From contig JAHHHM010000014.1 of the NCBI GenBank assembly GCA_019359355.1, positions 1 to 64,000 of the forward strand: a stretch of 64,000 nt of DNA, written 5' to 3'. The notes below the pieces were generated by a model that did not search any database, was not told the origin of the DNA, and worked only from the letters and a program-made list of their open reading frames with translations. This DNA is from Microcoleus vaginatus WJT46-NPBG5 (GTDB lineage Bacteria; Cyanobacteriota; Cyanobacteriia; Cyanobacteriales; Oscillatoriaceae). A program made the translations under genes and the position numbers. This document shows positions 1-8,835 of this stretch, in pieces; positions within the stretch are counted from its first letter, which is position 1; every line of letters starts with the position of its first letter.

Positions 1-115
1 CCGCAAGACCCTGTGCTATTCCAAGTCTGTCGAGATGCTGAAGTGTTCACTGCGTTTACTGCTTCACTACTTAAAGTACCGAACAGTTCCCCTGCCAGCT
101 TAGTTCATTACATTT

Positions 116-833
116 TCAGCAACGCCCTTTTTTCAGGTTCGCTCCACTCACATTTGCCATAATTAAATTTGACCATTGCAGACAAGCTTTTTCTAAGTTT
201 GCTCCTCGTAGACAAGCTTTTCTGAGGCTGGATTTAGAAAGGTCTGCTTTACTCAAATCAACATCCGCAAAATTCACATTCGACAAATCCATACTTTGCA
301 AGCTAACTACTCCGAATTTGGCTCCCTGTAAATTGGCTGCTTGAAGTTTGAGATTAGCTAAATTGGCTCGGTTTAAATCAGCTCCCTGCAATTTCGCTTC
401 GGTCAGATTTGCGCTGGTTAAATTTGCTCTACTGAGGTTTGCTTCAATTAATGAAGCTTTAGTCAGGTTCGCCCCACTCAAATTTGCCCCACTCAAATTT
501 GCCTTATCTAAATAGGCATGACTTAAATTAGCATTAGTGATTTGCGCTGCACTAAAGTTTGGAACCGTCGAGGTCGGCCCAACTCAGATTGAGTGAGTTA
601 CTTTCCACTAACCCACTCAAGTTTGCACCCCTCATAGATGCCCGACTAAGATTTACATTGTTAAGTTTCGCATTGCTCAGCGATGCCCCACTCAATTCCG
701 CTCCAGTTAGATCTGAACCTGTTAAGTTTATCCCACTCAAGTTAGCCCCTTTTAGGTTTATTCCACTCAGCTTTGCCTGCTGAAAGTTTCGTTCTCCTTG
801 TGCGTATTTGGCTAAAAGTTCCTCAACGTTCAT
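116..833 (-). pseudogene. Pentapeptide-repeat protein broken by a frameshift
   Basis: The minus strand encodes A(N/D)LXX pentapeptide repeats in two frames. The first part starts with an ATG at 833 behind a GAGG ribosome site and runs 93 residues to a TAG at 552-554. The second part carries on in another frame from about 560 to a TGA at 116. Removing one A from the AAA run near 557-560 joins them: the first part ends ADLDGS and the other frame resumes with NFSAAQITNANLSHAYL, keeping the five-residue period. The intact protein would be about 238 residues. Pentapeptide proteins fold as a right-handed beta helix; its role here is unknown. The shift may be a true mutation, a sequencing error or, less likely, programmed. 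Confidence 0.75.
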
Positions 834-1107
834 AATTTACCTCTATATTGCCCTGAATTTAGTCTAACGCCAAAGCGTAAACCGGCAATTAGAAATCGCA
901 ATTTTGCAGAGTGTTGTTTCAAGTCCTTATCTTCGCTGCCGACACTCAAGAAATTATAATTCTTAGCTTGTCATATAAAGGCAAATGTAGAAGGCATTTA
1001 AGGATTAAAGGAAATAAATTATGCTTTATTGTTATAGAGTTCTATTCTGGGTTTTGAAGGATTTTATAGCCGGCTTTAAAAACTAATTAAAAATGCCGAC
1101 AACCGAT

Positions 1108-1896
1108 CTACATTCTCTCCAACCGCTGACGTAACTTGCTGCTAGCCATATCAATCACCGTCACCACCACCAACAGCACCAACATCATTGTGGTCGCTTT
1201 TGTATATTCAAAGGCGCGGATATAATTAACCAACTCAAACCCAATGCCGCCGGCACCCACAACCCCCAGCACGGAAGCAGCACGGATGTTGTATTCAAAC
1301 ATATACAATGTATAACCTAATCCCAAGGGCAGCACTTGCGGCAAAATTCCATATTGAGCGATTTGCAGCCAAGATGCCCCAGCCACCTGCAAGGATTCGA
1401 TGGATTTCGGCTCAACGGATTCTATCGCCTCTTGATAAAACTTCCCAAGATAACCAACTGTGTAGATGCTCACGGCTAACGTACCTGCCGGCGCACCTAA
1501 GCCGGTTGCCGCGACAAACAGCAAACCCAACACGATAGACGGAACGGAACGCACGGCATTTTGCAGAAAATTTGCAATCCATTGCAACCAACGCGGTGCC
1601 AAATTATGAGCGCTACAAATAGCAATCGGCAGAGAAATAATTGCCCCCATTGTTGTTCCCCAAATCGACATCTGAATTGTCTCAATCAACGCTTTCACAG
1701 CGATATCTAGGACATCCAAATTCGGAGGCCACAACCGGGATATAAAATTAACAATATGCGGCCAACTGGTCTTTAGTAATTCTAGATTGATCTCAAGACC
1801 TTGTAATGCCCAACCATAAACGATAAAAATGCCGGCAACTGTTGCCAGCCGGCTCAGCCAGGGATAGCGTCGCCACCAACTCACCAAATCTTTCAT
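1108..1896 (-). CDS. phnE: Phosphonate-type ABC transporter permease PhnE
   Basis: A 262-residue inner-membrane permease of the PhnE family, with about six hydrophobic segments and a binding-protein-dependent transport loop in the region EAIESVEPKSIESLQVAGAS (around residues 155-175), which contacts the ATPase. It is the last gene of a minus-strand set phnD-phnC-phnE. It is separated from phnC by 212 bp that include a G/C-rich repeat, so it may be transcribed less tightly than in a compact operon. No C-P lyase (phnG-M) or phosphite dehydrogenase (ptxD) gene is in the window, so the substrate (phosphonate, phosphite or phosphate ester) cannot be fixed from context. Confidence 0.9.
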   Translation of the reverse strand: MKDLVSWWRRYPWLSRLATVAGIFIVYGWALQGLEINLELLKTSWPHIVNFISRLWPPNLDVLDIAVKALIETIQMSIWGTTMGAIISLPIAICSAHNLAPRWLQWIANFLQNAVRSVPSIVLGLLFVAATGLGAPAGTLAVSIYTVGYLGKFYQEAIESVEPKSIESLQVAGASWLQIAQYGILPQVLPLGLGYTLYMFEYNIRAASVLGVVGAGGIGFELVNYIRAFEYTKATTMMLVLLVVVTVIDMASSKLRQRLERM

Positions 1897-1966
1897 GATT
1901 ACAAAATTCTGCTTACCCTTCTTTTTATATTCCCTGGCGTTCTTGCCGGTTTAAACAATGTTGATT

Positions 1967-2040
1967 AGCCCCCTAAATCCCCCAACATTGGGGGACTTTG
2001 ATATTCCGGTTCCCCCCAGAATTGGGGGGCTAGGGGGGCG
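1967..2040. repeat. C/G-rich palindromic intergenic repeat
   Basis: Between phnC and phnE lies a segment that begins GCCCCCTAA and ends TAGGGGGGC. Inside are two hairpins, CCCCCAACATTGGGGG and CCCCCCAGAATTGGGGGG. The ends are inverted repeats of each other, as in a small non-autonomous dispersed element. Sequences of this look are common in cyanobacterial intergenic DNA; copy number in this genome cannot be judged here. Confidence 0.6.
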
Positions 2041-2108
2041 AATTCCAGCGTTTTGAGGTTGATTTGCCCCCTAACTTTTCAGACATCCTCTAACCACCCA
2101 ATTTTTTA

Positions 2109-2843
2109 TCAAATAGAAACTTGAGTTAATTCCGCAAAACGATCTGATAAATTGCGACAAGGGCCATCATAAACCACGCGACCGGCATCTAAAATAATTG
2201 CCCGTTCTGCGTAGGCACTCGCCATTCCCAAATCGTGCAAAACCGTTACAACCGTCATTCCTTGCTGCCGGTGGAGATCGGCAAAAATCTCCATCACCTG
2301 TTGCGCCGCCTTCACATCCAAGCCGGCAGTCGGTTCATCCGCTAGCAAAATCTGCGGAGATTGCATCAGCGCCCGTGCGATCGCTACTCGCTGCTGCTGT
2401 CCCCCACTCAGCCGATCAGTCTTTTGGTAAGCCAAATCCTTCAGCCCCAAATTAGCCAGCAAATCCAAAGCGTGCCGGCGATCTGCCTTGCTGAACCCCC
2501 ACAGGGTTTGCCATGCCGGCAGCGTCCCCAGCTTTCCACACAGCACATTATCCAAAGCAGACAACTGGCGCACCAGCCCCCCACCTTGAAAAATCAAGCC
2601 GACATCCCGCCGAATTCGCCCCAGTGTACGCGGAGTCAGCACCACGCCATTGATGCGGATCTCGCCGCGTTGCAATGGCAGTAGCCCCACCAGCGTCCGC
2701 AATAGCGTAGACTTGCCGGCCCCATTCAGCCCCAGCAGCGCCACAAATTCCCCCGGCTGGATCGTGCAATCAATGCCATTTAGAATCGGACGATTGAGCG
2801 ACAGGGCGTAAGGGGTATGTAGTTTTTCACACTCGATAGTCAT
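2109..2843 (-). CDS. phnC: Phosphonate-type ABC transporter ATPase PhnC
   Basis: An ABC ATPase of about 244 residues that powers the PhnE permease. Walker A reads GLNGAGKSTLL, the signature is LSGGQQQRVAIARAL, Walker B is ILLADEPTAGLD, and the switch histidine is in VLHDLG. I place the start at the ATG at 2843 (MTIECEKL). A longer in-frame start at 2864 would add MPHAQFP, which is simply a translation of the ccccatgcccaattcccc repeat upstream and is unlikely to be real protein. It lies between phnD and phnE on the same strand. Confidence 0.9.
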   Translation of the reverse strand: MTIECEKLHTPYALSLNRPILNGIDCTIQPGEFVALLGLNGAGKSTLLRTLVGLLPLQRGEIRINGVVLTPRTLGRIRRDVGLIFQGGGLVRQLSALDNVLCGKLGTLPAWQTLWGFSKADRRHALDLLANLGLKDLAYQKTDRLSGGQQQRVAIARALMQSPQILLADEPTAGLDVKAAQQVMEIFADLHRQQGMTVVTVLHDLGMASAYAERAIILDAGRVVYDGPCRNLSDRFAELTQVSI

Positions 2844-2943
2844 GGGGAATTGGGCATGGGGCATTGGGCATGGGGCATTGGGCGAGCCTGTGGTAATTCA
2901 CCACAGGCGAGGGATGGGGCATGGGGAATTGGGCATGGGGCAT
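2844..2943. repeat. Degenerate short tandem repeats with embedded hairpin
   Basis: The phnD-phnC gap holds tandem units of the type GGGCATGGGGCATT and GGGCATGGGGAATT. An inverted repeat interrupts them at 2887-2907, with arms CCTGTGGT and ACCACAGG around AATTC. Related strings recur at 8001-8032, 32841-32880, 35820-35870 and 56249-56264. They match the short tandemly repeated sequences known between cyanobacterial genes. Confidence 0.75.
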
Positions 2944-2983
2944 TTTTACCGACTCACGCCATCTCCCCGTCTCCCCCTTTCCC

Positions 2984-4042
2984 TTACGGGGTCACTCCCG
3001 CCCGTTTCATTGCGTCGCGCATCGGTGCCAGGTGAGCTTCGTGATCGACTTTCACTAATTCGGTTGAATTATAAAGCGCGGTGAACATTTGATTGTTTGC
3101 CGGCTCGTTCAACTTCATCATTGCATTGACGAGCTTTTCTCTTGTCTCCGCCGGCACATCATCATCTATAACAATCCCGTGTGCCGGTACACCGGGGATC
3201 TGGTGAAGCACCCGCAACTGTTTGGCTTCCTCTTCTGTAATATAAGGAGCCTTCAGGGCGTATTCCGAAACTGCAGCCACATCAGCCTGATCCCGCAATA
3301 CCGCTTGCAAGGCGCTGCCGTAGCCATCACCATAGGTGACTTCGCTAAAGAAATTCTCTAAGCGATCAGGGCCATCAACAAATCCCTGGTTGACTAACTC
3401 GCCGGTGGGCATAATAAAGCCCGATCCTGATGTGCGAGAGGCAAAGGCCATTTTTTTGTCCTTGAGCTGTGCCAGGGTTTCCTTCGGTGTCCCCTTAGAC
3501 TCTAGGGGGCTATCTTCCTTCACCACCAATACAGAGTTATAGGTATGCCCACCCGAATAATCTTTCCGCACTTCAGCGAGGGCCATACGTGCGCCGGTTA
3601 ATTCCTCGGCTTTCAAAGCCGGCCGGCTGCTCAAGAAGGCGACATCAGCGCGATCAGCGTTCAGCGCTTCAACGGCTGCGGTGTCATCGCCAATCACTGT
3701 ATCCACCGGCATCCCCACTTCTTTGGAGAGGAACTCTCCGACAGCCTTGGCTTTTTGCTCCAAATCTGTAGATTCTTTACGGCTGGCGAAAGCAACCGTG
3801 AGGCGAGTCAGGGGTTTTGTCGCAGTCTGCTGGACAGTCGTGGTCGTCTGAGTTGTTTTAACAACGGGCGTGCTTTCAGTCGTAGCTGGGGTATTTTGGG
3901 CTGACTGTTCTTGCCCACAGCCGATTAAACCCGCTAGCACTACCACTGCGATGCCGGCATTGCGTCCCACCCGTTTACCTGCGATCCTAAAAAGTTCTTT
4001 TGTCAAACTAGAAAGTGACATTATTTTGAGAATTAGTTGCAA
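2984..4042 (-). CDS. phnD: Phosphonate-type periplasmic binding lipoprotein PhnD
   Basis: A 352-residue solute-binding protein of the phosphonate/phosphite/phosphate PhnD family. The N-terminus has a positively charged stretch, a hydrophobic core and a lipobox (VLAGLIGC), so it should be anchored to the plasma membrane. A Thr-rich linker follows, then the family segments LTVAFASRKESTDL and KKMAFASRTSGSGFIMPT. The TTG at 4042 has a GGAGAA ribosome site 5-6 bases upstream; an ATG seven codons later (4021) has none, so I favour the TTG. It is first in the phnDCE set. No convincing Pho box was seen in the AT-rich 240 bp upstream. Confidence 0.9.
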   Translation of the reverse strand: MQLILKIMSLSSLTKELFRIAGKRVGRNAGIAVVVLAGLIGCGQEQSAQNTPATTESTPVVKTTQTTTTVQQTATKPLTRLTVAFASRKESTDLEQKAKAVGEFLSKEVGMPVDTVIGDDTAAVEALNADRADVAFLSSRPALKAEELTGARMALAEVRKDYSGGHTYNSVLVVKEDSPLESKGTPKETLAQLKDKKMAFASRTSGSGFIMPTGELVNQGFVDGPDRLENFFSEVTYGDGYGSALQAVLRDQADVAAVSEYALKAPYITEEEAKQLRVLHQIPGVPAHGIVIDDDVPAETREKLVNAMMKLNEPANNQMFTALYNSTELVKVDHEAHLAPMRDAMKRAGVTP

Positions 4043-4281
4043 TTATCTTCTCCATTAAATTACCAGGTTTTGAATAAAAAAAATCTCTCAACCTTTGATA
4101 AGGATCTCAAATGTCCTTTTTTAATAAACTTTATACTTACTCCCCGCTGCCGCGTGAAGATGGCTTTTTGAATTCTTACATTTAATTTATATAAACAAAT
4201 TCATCAGTAACCTTGCAGAAGCTTACTATTATTACAGTTTTGTGCTTTTTAGCCTGAAATTCAGGGATCAATTATGCAAAT

Positions 4282-4722
4282 TTAATAATTCAAACGAGGG
4301 CGGATGCCGTAATGCCGGTAAAGCCAGTAATCCCGCAGGATTTGATCGTGATCGAAACATAAATCTGCCGGCACCCGCCAAGACTCAAAAATCCCTAAAT
4401 CTTTTGCATCATCAGCAGCTTGGGGATTGCCGGTGGCTGTTGCGATAAACACAATACTAAGCGTGTGCTTTCGCGGGTCACGCTTGGGGTCAGAATATAC
4501 ATGAAATTGTTCCACCAACTGCACCGGCATCCCCGTTTCTTCCTCAGCCTCTCGTACAGCCGCTGTTTCCACCGACTCTCCCTCATCAACAAAACCACCG
4601 GGAATCGCCCAGCCATAGGGGGGATTGCGACGCTCAATGAGTATGATAGGGCGATGAGGCCGGTCGATAAGCTCAATAATGATATCGACCGTAGGGACAG
4701 GATTTTTATAAGTCACAAGCAA
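4282..4722 (-). CDS. Nudix hydrolase
   Basis: A 146-residue Nudix protein. The Nudix box is complete (GX5EX7REUXEEXGU), running from the Gly of GGFVDEGES to REAEEETGM around residues 43-66, which supplies the Mg-binding glutamates. Such enzymes hydrolyse nucleoside diphosphates linked to another moiety; the ADP-ribose or dihydroneopterin triphosphate type would fit, but the substrate cannot be read from the sequence. It is divergent from malQ (87 bp between starts) and lies about 240 bp from phnD, so it looks monocistronic. Confidence 0.85.
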   Translation of the reverse strand: MLVTYKNPVPTVDIIIELIDRPHRPIILIERRNPPYGWAIPGGFVDEGESVETAAVREAEEETGMPVQLVEQFHVYSDPKRDPRKHTLSIVFIATATGNPQAADDAKDLGIFESWRVPADLCFDHDQILRDYWLYRHYGIRPRLNY

Positions 4723-4809
4723 AAATTTTTAAGACTCTAGAGTGAGTAGCGAATGCTGAGATAAGTATAAGATTACGGATGACTCTCCGAATCAGGACTT
4801 TGCGCGGAT

Positions 4810-6294
4810 ATGCCCCACAGAGCTAGCGGGATTTTGCTACACCCCTCCTCCTTGCCCGGACGTTTTGGCATTGGTGACCTAGGGCCAGAAGCTTATCGCT
4901 TCGTTGATTTTCTGGCAGAGAGTGGCCAGCAGTTGTGGCAAATCTTACCCTTGGGTCCCACCGGCTACGGCAATTCCCCCTATATGTCCTATTCTGCACT
5001 GGCCGGCAACCCCCTGCTGATCAGCCCAGAAGTATTGCGGGAAAACGGCTTGCTGTCCCTTCAAGATTTAGCCGGCGTCCCAGAATTTCCCGTCGAAAGA
5101 GTCGATTATGACCAAGTAATCGCCGTAAAAATGGAGTTGCTGTGGAAAGCTTACCAAAATTTCCAACAGCAGCCACAAGATGAATTTGAAGCATTCTGCG
5201 CTCATCACGCACACTGGGTGGATGACTATGCCATGTTTATGGCGATTAAGCAGATGAATCGCGGAAAAGGTTGGAATGCTTGGAACCCAGCCCTTGCCAA
5301 CCGCGAACCCGAAGCCCTTGCAGCCTGCAAGATGCTGCTTGAAACCGAAATTTCCTTCCGCACATACCTACAGTTTGAGTTCTTCCGCCAGTGGGGGCAG
5401 CTCAAGCGCTACACCAACGATCTCCGCATCCAGATCCTCGGAGATCTCCCGATCTATGTCGCCCACGACAGCGCTGATGTCTGGGCGAACCCCCAAAACT
5501 TTTGCTTGAATCCCAAAACCGGCGAAACCACACTGATGGCCGGCGTCCCACCGGACTACTTTAGCGCCACCGGCCAGTTATGGGGCAATCCGATTTATAA
5601 CTGGGACGCCCTTAAGGAGAAAAACTATCACTGGTGGGTGCAGCGCTTCCAGGGAATGCTGGAATTAGTAGACTGGATTCGCATCGACCATTTCCGGGCC
5701 TTTGAAGCCTATTGGGCGGTCAAATCCGGCGAAACCACTGCTTTGAATGGCCGGTGGATCACAGGGCCGGGAGCCGCTTTTTTTGAGTCGATCGAAGAAC
5801 AATTAGGCCGGCTACCCTTTATTGCCGAGGATCTGGGTTTGATCACCCCAGAAGTTGAAGCGCTGCGGGATCAGTTTAATATGCCGGGAATGAAGATTTT
5901 GCATTTTGCCTTTGGTTCGGGCTGGGGCAATGCTTATTTACCTCACAATTATTCGCGCAATTGTGTTGCTTACACCGGCACTCACGATAATGACACAAGC
6001 CTCGGCTGGTTTAATCATCTGTCAGCCCGCGAAAAAGACGAAGTCCGGTCTTATTTAGGTCGCACGGACGATGAAGAAATTCACTGGGATCTAATCCGGG
6101 CGGCTATGAATTCTGTTTCTGATTGGGCAATTACTCCCCTTCAAGATCTTTTGGGAATCGGCAGCGAAGGGCGCATGAATACTCCCGGTAAAGGTGAGGG
6201 AAATTGGGAATGGCGATACACAGATGGGGCGTTAACCAATGAACTGCGTGATCGCATTCGTTCCCTTAGTGAAGTTTATGGCCGGTTTTATTAA
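4810..6294 (+). CDS. malQ: 4-alpha-glucanotransferase MalQ, copy 1
   Basis: A 494-residue GH77 amylomaltase (disproportionating enzyme), which transfers maltooligosaccharide units between alpha-1,4-glucans in glycogen turnover in the cytoplasm. The catalytic Asp is in RIDHFR, the acid/base Glu in IAEDLG and the transition-state Asp in THDND. The PTGYGNSPYMSYSALAGNP substrate-loop segment is present. Length is normal for the family. A second copy follows 93 bp downstream on the same strand. The intergenic DNA carries GAGTTCT repeats. Confidence 0.95.
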   Translation: MPHRASGILLHPSSLPGRFGIGDLGPEAYRFVDFLAESGQQLWQILPLGPTGYGNSPYMSYSALAGNPLLISPEVLRENGLLSLQDLAGVPEFPVERVDYDQVIAVKMELLWKAYQNFQQQPQDEFEAFCAHHAHWVDDYAMFMAIKQMNRGKGWNAWNPALANREPEALAACKMLLETEISFRTYLQFEFFRQWGQLKRYTNDLRIQILGDLPIYVAHDSADVWANPQNFCLNPKTGETTLMAGVPPDYFSATGQLWGNPIYNWDALKEKNYHWWVQRFQGMLELVDWIRIDHFRAFEAYWAVKSGETTALNGRWITGPGAAFFESIEEQLGRLPFIAEDLGLITPEVEALRDQFNMPGMKILHFAFGSGWGNAYLPHNYSRNCVAYTGTHDNDTSLGWFNHLSAREKDEVRSYLGRTDDEEIHWDLIRAAMNSVSDWAITPLQDLLGIGSEGRMNTPGKGEGNWEWRYTDGALTNELRDRIRSLSEVYGRFY

Positions 6295-6323
6295 GAGTTC
6301 TGAGTTCTGAGTTCTGAGTTTTG
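6294..6323. repeat. Short tandem repeat between the malQ copies
   Basis: GAGTTCT is repeated about three times in a row immediately after the malQ copy 1 stop codon. It is a small simple repeat with no evident function. Confidence 0.6.
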
Positions 6324-6387
6324 AACGAAGAGAAAGTCTTTGTTCTTTTCGCTATTTTCTTGTTTTTTATCCTTCAGTTGCTAAACT

Positions 6388-7899
6388 ATGCTTTTTCCAA
6401 GATCCAGCGGTATTTTGCTCCACCCAACTTCTTTTCCCAGCAGATTTGGTATTGGCGATTTGGGAGAAGAAGCCCATCGCTTTGTTGATTTTTTGGCAGA
6501 AAGCCGGCAAACCTTATGGCAAGTTTTGCCAGTCGGGCCAACAGGATATGGCAATTCTCCTTATATGTCTTATTCTGCACTGGCCGGCAATCCATTTTTA
6601 ATTAGCCCAGACCGGCTGCGGGATGATGGGTTACTAACCGAAGAAGATTTCAGAGATTTGCCTGAATTTCCCGCAGATCGCGTAGATTTTGAGAAAGTCG
6701 CTCAAGTCAAAATGCCGTTGCTGCAAAAAGCGTGTGAAAATTTTAAAGCTCACGCGTCTGAGGAGTTGCAACAAGAATTTCAGACATTTTGCGAGAGCAA
6801 AGTTTACTGGCTGAATGACTATGCCTTATTTATGGCAATCAAAGAAGCTCACGCCGGCGCTGGTTGGCATACTTGGGATGCCGGTATTTCTCAACGCCAC
6901 CCGGAAGCAATAGATTTGTGGGAAAAACAGCTAAGCGATCAGGTATTATTCCACAAATTTACTCAGTTTGTCTTCTTTCGTCAGTGGTCCGCTATCAAGC
7001 ATTATGCGAATGAGCGCCAAATTCAAATTATTGGGGATATTCCTATTTATGTCGCCCATGACAGTGCTGATGTTTGGGCACATCCGGAAAGTTTTTGTCT
7101 TGATCCAGAAACAGGTGAGCCGGCTTTAATGGCCGGTGTTCCACCCGATTATTTTAGTACAACCGGCCAGTTGTGGGGTAACCCGGTTTATAACTGGGAA
7201 TATCTACAACAAAACGAGTTTGATTGGTGGGTGCAGCGCTTCAAATTCATGCTCGATTATGTCGATATTATTCGCATTGACCACTTCCGAGGATTTGAAG
7301 CTTTCTGGGGGGTTCCTCAAGGAGAAACCACCGCCGTTAATGGTACGTGGGTGGAAGCGCCAGGAGAAGCCTTCTTTACGGTGCTGAATGATAAATTGGG
7401 CAAACTTCCTGTGATGGCTGAAGATTTGGGAATGATCACACCAGGAGTGAAGGACTTACTCGATAAGTTTGAATTTCCCGGCATGAAAGTTTTACATTTT
7501 GCCTTTGGTGGCGATGCAGACAATCCTTATTTGCCCTTCCAATATCCGCATAACAGTGTGGTTTACACCGGCACTCACGATAACGACACAACCGTCGGCT
7601 GGTTTAACGAACTGTCTGAAGAGGAAAGAGAGTCTGTGTTGCGTTATTTAGGTTGCACCGGCAACGATGGAATTCATTGGGATCTCATTCGTTTAGCCTT
7701 GAGTTCTGTCTCTACTCAAGCCATTATTCCCTTGCAAGATATTTTAGGATTAGGCACTGATGCCCGGATGAATTTTCCGAGTAAAGCTGAAGGAAATTGG
7801 GAGTGGCGCTATTGGTACAATGCCTTAACCGACGACTTGCGCGATCGCCTCAAAACCTTAACAGAAACCTATGGCCGAGTTCCGAAAAAGAGTGACTAG
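6388..7899 (+). CDS. malQ: 4-alpha-glucanotransferase MalQ, copy 2
   Basis: A 503-residue GH77 protein closely similar to copy 1 along its whole length, for example SGILLHPTSFPSRFGIGDLG against SGILLHPSSLPGRFGIGDLG. It keeps all three catalytic motifs (RIDHFR, MAEDLG, THDND), so it should be active. It differs in the central insert around residues 115-170 and in a longer charged C-terminus. The pair is best explained by an old tandem duplication, since synonymous positions have diverged; specialisation by glucan length or by expression is possible but not shown. Confidence 0.95.
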   Translation: MLFPRSSGILLHPTSFPSRFGIGDLGEEAHRFVDFLAESRQTLWQVLPVGPTGYGNSPYMSYSALAGNPFLISPDRLRDDGLLTEEDFRDLPEFPADRVDFEKVAQVKMPLLQKACENFKAHASEELQQEFQTFCESKVYWLNDYALFMAIKEAHAGAGWHTWDAGISQRHPEAIDLWEKQLSDQVLFHKFTQFVFFRQWSAIKHYANERQIQIIGDIPIYVAHDSADVWAHPESFCLDPETGEPALMAGVPPDYFSTTGQLWGNPVYNWEYLQQNEFDWWVQRFKFMLDYVDIIRIDHFRGFEAFWGVPQGETTAVNGTWVEAPGEAFFTVLNDKLGKLPVMAEDLGMITPGVKDLLDKFEFPGMKVLHFAFGGDADNPYLPFQYPHNSVVYTGTHDNDTTVGWFNELSEEERESVLRYLGCTGNDGIHWDLIRLALSSVSTQAIIPLQDILGLGTDARMNFPSKAEGNWEWRYWYNALTDDLRDRLKTLTETYGRVPKKSD

Positions 7900-8000
7900 A
7901 GGTTAGGGGCTAGGGCAAGCGTGATGAAAGGCTAGTCTTCAGCCCTTCCTCCTGGTTTTGGGGAACAGGCAAGATGACTGTAACTTTGTCTGTTTTCAAT

Positions 8001-8032
8001 CCCATGCCCTATGCCCCATGCCCCATTCCCCT
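8001..8032. repeat. ccccatgcc-type short repeats
   Basis: Tandem CCCATGCCCTATG and CCCCATGCCCCATT units lie just beyond the stop of the RodZ-like gene. They are the same family as the repeats at 2844-2943. Confidence 0.65.
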
Positions 8033-8034
8033 CT

Positions 8035-8835
8035 TTAAGACTGAGGATTCGCCTTAACCGTTACTTCCTCAACCTTTCCGGGTTCACCCATCTGCTTGGC
8101 TTGCCCGTCATTAACTGCGACTAACACACCCCCCGCGTTGCCGGCGATCACAACCAGTTGCTGTTTGGCTTCCCAACTGCGCTGGGTTCCTTGCGACAAA
8201 ACCCCTTCAAACTCAACTTTGCCGTCGGCAACAATTTGTATCCAAGATTCAGCCTTTAAAGTAAGGCCAACTCTGACAGCCTGATTGGAATTTGTGACGT
8301 TTTTCAATAAGCTAGCGTTCTCTAGCTTTGCCAGTTGGCCGGCTGGTGCTTGGTTTCCTTGAGACGGCTGGTTCTTTAACTCCTGCTTATTCTCCAAACC
8401 GCTCACCTGCGCTACAGAACGGTTGATCATGTAAGACATCCCGTTAACTGAGCACATAATTAGGAAAATGTAAACCAAATACAGATGAATCGGTCTTAAT
8501 TGAGGCGTGGGTAAGTGTATCCAAGAAGAATATTTGAACAATCGCAGATTCGTTTCCGTGGGGAAATCACTCGCCAGCGCGGCACCATTCAACCCCAGAG
8601 CATCAGCAAAACGTCGGATAAATCCCTGAATGTAAACCGGCTCTGGCAGGTGTTGTAACTTGCCTTCCTCAATTGCGTGCAGCATCCCCGACCGGATCAT
8701 CGTCCTAGCCGCAACATCTTCTAGGGACAAATCCTGGTTTTCGCGGACTTGACGCAGTTGTGATCCCAGTTCTGAAAGCTTTTCTGCGCGTTCTTGCTCA
8801 AAATTGCGTATAGGTTTTTTCTTATTTTTCATCAT
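8035..8835 (-). CDS. RodZ-like helix-turn-helix membrane protein
   Basis: A 266-residue bitopic protein with RodZ architecture. Residues 20-85 form a cytoplasmic Xre-type helix-turn-helix (LRQVRENQDLSLEDVAART and the VYIQGFIRRFADALG helix). Residues 116-137 form one transmembrane helix. The C-terminal part looks like the DUF4115 beta domain (ESWIQIVADGKVEFEG). RodZ links MreB to the cell-wall elongation machinery; a role in cell shape is an inference here, because homologues in cyanobacteria are little studied. Its ATG overlaps the stop of the upstream pseudouridine synthase gene by 4 bp, so the two are probably translationally coupled. Confidence 0.8.
   Translation of the reverse strand: MMKNKKKPIRNFEQERAEKLSELGSQLRQVRENQDLSLEDVAARTMIRSGMLHAIEEGKLQHLPEPVYIQGFIRRFADALGLNGAALASDFPTETNLRLFKYSSWIHLPTPQLRPIHLYLVYIFLIMCSVNGMSYMINRSVAQVSGLENKQELKNQPSQGNQAPAGQLAKLENASLLKNVTNSNQAVRVGLTLKAESWIQIVADGKVEFEGVLSQGTQRSWEAKQQLVVIAGNAGGVLVAVNDGQAKQMGEPGKVEEVTVKANPQS

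Noticed and set aside
1-162. Open plus-strand frame from the window edge (begins PQDPVLFQVCRDAE, ends at TAA 160-162)
   Set aside because: No recognisable domain, and it overlaps the 3' end of the pentapeptide gene on the other strand; too short to separate from chance.
559-783. Plus-strand ORF opposite the pentapeptide gene, rich in LSFALL-like repeats
   Set aside because: It is the antisense shadow of the periodic pentapeptide sequence; the same effect occurs opposite 24057-24968.
4043-4281. Pho box upstream of phnD
   Set aside because: TTTAATAAA-like strings are present, but no properly spaced set of PhoB-type direct repeats could be aligned by eye.
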